DNA of 5,575 nt from Chloroflexota bacterium (lineage in GTDB: Bacteria; Chloroflexota; Limnocylindria; QHBO01), in assembly GCA_013697395.1 (NCBI GenBank), contig JACCWY010000051.1, positions 1 through 5,575 of the forward strand, given 5' to 3'. The number at the start of each line of letters is the position of its first letter. The stretch's first letter is position 1. The translations under genes were made by a program, and so were the position numbers. Shown here one piece after another: positions 4,100-5,575 of the stretch. A model generated the notes under the pieces. It was not told the origin of the DNA, did not search any database, and saw only the letters and a program-made list of their open reading frames with translations.

Positions 4100-5242
4100 G
4101 TGACCCCGATCATCGGTGCGGGCTTTCTGGGGATCGAGTCCTTCACGCCGCCCTGGGACGTCTTCTTCCTGCCGCTCTTCAACCTGCTCGTCTTCCTGTA
4201 CCTGATCCCGTTCTTCGACTTCGCGCTGGCGATCATCGTCTTCACCATCGTCATCCGCACGATCCTGGCGCCCCTCTTCGTGCGCCAGATCCGCTCGCAG
4301 AAGGAGATGCAGCGGATGCAGCCGCTGGTCCGCGAGGTCCAGCGCAAGCACAAGGGCAACCGCCAGAAGGTCGCCGAGGAGACGATGGCGCTCTACAAGG
4401 AGCACGGCGTCAACCAGTTCGGCGGCTGCCTTCCGGTCGTGCTCCAGCTGCCGATCCTGTTTGCCCTGTACCAGGCGCTCATCCGCGCCTCGGGCGTCAT
4501 CACCGGCTTCACCGTCAACGACGGGAATCGCGCGGCGTTCACCGCGCTCGAGGAAGCCAACGTCGTCTCGGCCGTTGCCGGCCAGGCCAACACGTACCAG
4601 GTCGCCTTCGAGGGCGCCTGCAACCTGCCCGCGTACAGCCAGCTGCCGCAGTTCCTGCCGCTGAACTGCCAGCTCATCGCCCCGGTCAGGCTGACGGAGC
4701 CGGTCAACACCGCGGTCGGCTGGCTGCTGAACCTCGACCTCGCCCGGGTCGATCATGTCTTCGCGATCCCGCTCTTCGGGTTCGCGCTCTCGTTTCTGGC
4801 CGTCATCGCCGCGATCCTGCAGTTCGTGCAGGTCAAGATGACGAGCCCCCGTCCGAATGCGGACGACCCGACCGCCTCGATGACGAGCACGATGACCTAC
4901 ACGTTCCCGCTGCTCACGATCATCTGGGGCGGCATCTTCCCGTCTGGCCTGATCCTGTACTGGATCGTCTACACCGCGTACCTGGTGGTACAGCAGTTCC
5001 TCATCATGGGCTGGGGCAACCTCTTCCCGCTCTTCGGCTGGCAGCCCGCGTGGGCGCCCTCGCCGGATGCGGGCATGGTGTCCGCGTCGCGTCCGAAACG
5101 CACCGACGACGACGCCGCCGCATCGAAGGAAGAGCCCAGGCCCACCCCCTCCCGCGCCCCCGCAGCCGTCGGCAGCCGCACCAATCCACGGCAGGCCAAC
5201 CGATCTAAGGGGAGCGCCAAGCGACGAGGCAGAAAGCGATGA
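4100..5242 (+). CDS. yidC: Membrane protein insertase YidC/Oxa1/Alb3 family
   Basis: A 380-residue insertase placing proteins in the cytoplasmic membrane, alone or with SecYEG. There is no large periplasmic domain as in Proteobacteria and no N-terminal lipobox. The first hydrophobic span is about 23-60 and contains the conserved groove arginine R53 (TIVIRTILAPL). The cytoplasmic loop 61-105 is rich in K/R/Q (QIRSQKEMQRMQPLVREVQRK). NQFGGCLPVVLQLPILFALY (105-124) is a family signature. Later spans fall at about 219-243, 266-280 and 281-303, including FPSGLILYWIVYTAYLVVQQ. The external loop about 133-205 looks long for this compact type and holds Cys174 and Cys190. The tail (about 331-380) is hydrophilic and ends very basic (SKGSAKRRGRKR), like tails that contact ribosomes in some YidC homologues. 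The start is GTG at 4100, with a GAGAG site at 4091-4095; the overlapping ATG at 4098 is followed at once by TGA. Its stop overlaps the khpB start by 4 nt. Confidence 0.96.
   Translation: MTPIIGAGFLGIESFTPPWDVFFLPLFNLLVFLYLIPFFDFALAIIVFTIVIRTILAPLFVRQIRSQKEMQRMQPLVREVQRKHKGNRQKVAEETMALYKEHGVNQFGGCLPVVLQLPILFALYQALIRASGVITGFTVNDGNRAAFTALEEANVVSAVAGQANTYQVAFEGACNLPAYSQLPQFLPLNCQLIAPVRLTEPVNTAVGWLLNLDLARVDHVFAIPLFGFALSFLAVIAAILQFVQVKMTSPRPNADDPTASMTSTMTYTFPLLTIIWGGIFPSGLILYWIVYTAYLVVQQFLIMGWGNLFPLFGWQPAWAPSPDAGMVSASRPKRTDDDAAASKEEPRPTPSRAPAAVGSRTNPRQANRSKGSAKRRGRKR
5226..5229 (+). promoter_or_regulatory. Ribosome binding site of khpB inside the yidC 3' end
   Basis: GAGG lies 9 nt before the khpB ATG (5239) and within the last codons of yidC. 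Together with the ATGA stop-start overlap this supports coupled translation and the chosen khpB start. Confidence 0.5.
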
Positions 5243-5575
5243 CCTTCCGCGAGTTCACCGGCAAGAATGTTGAAGAGGCGATCCGCGCCGCGATGGCGGA
5301 ATTCAGCTCGGACCTGGGGGAGCTCGACATCGAGATCCTGGCCCAGGGCAGTCGAGGCGTGCTGGGCGTGGGCGCAGAGGATGCTCGCATCCTGGCCGCG
5401 CCGAAGTCAGCCGTCGCCGCGGCCGACTCGGTCCGGGTCGAGCGGGGTCGTCCCGAGCCGTCGTCCCCGGAGCCGGCCCAGGCCGAGCCGAGCCGAACCC
5501 CGGACGACGAGCGCACCCTGACCGATGTGCCATCGTCCGAGGCGAGCGAGGCGAGCGAGGCGAGCGAGGCGAGCG
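5239..5575 (+). CDS. khpB: RNA-binding protein KhpB/Jag, N-terminal part (runs off right edge)
   Basis: The visible 112 codons start MTFREFTGKNVEEAIRAAMA and continue through an ILAQGSRGVLGVGAEDARI stretch. This is the Jag_N domain (about 1-53), which has the pattern TGKTVEEAIxxAL...E(V/I)LxxGxKGxxGxGxxxARV. It is followed by a Pro/Glu/Ala/Ser-rich linker and, from residue 101, perfect E-A-S repeats. The KH and R3H RNA-binding domains that should complete the protein lie outside the window. In Firmicutes KhpB (Jag, EloR) binds small RNAs and mRNAs with KhpA and affects cell elongation; the role here is inferred by homology. The ATG at 5239 overlaps the yidC stop (ATGA). The position after yidC is the conserved one for this family. 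No stop codon occurs before the window edge. Confidence 0.92.
   Translation, partial: MTFREFTGKNVEEAIRAAMAEFSSDLGELDIEILAQGSRGVLGVGAEDARILAAPKSAVAAADSVRVERGRPEPSSPEPAQAEPSRTPDDERTLTDVPSSEASEASEASEAS
5539..5574 (+). repeat. 9-bp in-frame tandem repeat in khpB (E-A-S units)
   Basis: GAGGCGAGC is repeated four times without a mismatch (5539-5547, 5548-5556, 5557-5565, 5566-5574), and the next base also fits. The array reaches the window edge, so its true length is unknown. It is in frame and encodes Glu-Ala-Ser in the flexible linker after Jag_N, where length changes should be tolerated. Confidence 0.93.

Noticed and set aside
3386..4756. 456-codon minus-strand open frame opposite rnpA, yidD and yidC
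   Set aside because: Antisense to three well-recognised genes, with no family motif and a GC-driven composition.
1..5575. A novel multi-gene system, mobile element, tRNA or rRNA gene
   Set aside because: Every gene belongs to the conserved origin neighbourhood. No transposase, integrase, terminal inverted repeats, tRNA-like cloverleaf or unassigned coding gene was found.

Overview
This window is the chromosomal replication-origin neighbourhood of a high-GC bacterium. It has the classic dnaA-centred gene order: recF, dnaN and dnaA on the minus strand, diverging from rpmH, rnpA, yidD, yidC and khpB (jag) on the plus strand. Protein features suggest Chloroflexota: the DnaA C-terminus with its GGRDHSTVLHAYDKI signature and REMIY end, a short DnaA domain II, and a YidC with no obvious lipoprotein signal but a basic tail. 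Actinomycetota is a less likely alternative. The assignment rests on remembered family patterns, not on a search.

Layout. Positions 1-41 hold the first 13 codons of recF (minus), which runs off the left edge. A 15-bp tandem repeat (67-130) fills much of the gap to dnaN (136-1266, minus). The 382-bp dnaN-dnaA intergenic region (1267-1648) is the probable oriC. It carries one perfect and several near-perfect DnaA boxes, a local AT-rich stretch and several dyads. dnaA (1649-2992, minus) follows. The 379-bp divergent region 2993-3371 has no recognisable DnaA boxes; it holds a good sigma-70-type promoter for rpmH, a plausible dnaA promoter and a strong hairpin in the rpmH leader. Then come rpmH (3372-3506), rnpA (3530-3862), yidD (3866-4084), yidC (4100-5242) and the truncated khpB (from 5239, open at the right edge). 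These lie 3 to 23 bases apart, or overlap by 4, as expected of one operon.

Function. DnaA binds the adjacent boxes and opens the origin. DnaN is the polymerase clamp and RecF is a repair/recombination loader. The plus-strand operon links ribosome assembly (L34), tRNA 5' maturation (RnpA), membrane-protein insertion (YidD, YidC) and a small-RNA-binding protein (KhpB). I see no mobile element, CRISPR array, tRNA, rRNA or defence system, and nothing that looks like an undescribed multi-gene system. The points worth a second look are local: origin architecture, two in-phase tandem repeats, leader and promoter dyads, and some unusual features of YidC and rnpA.
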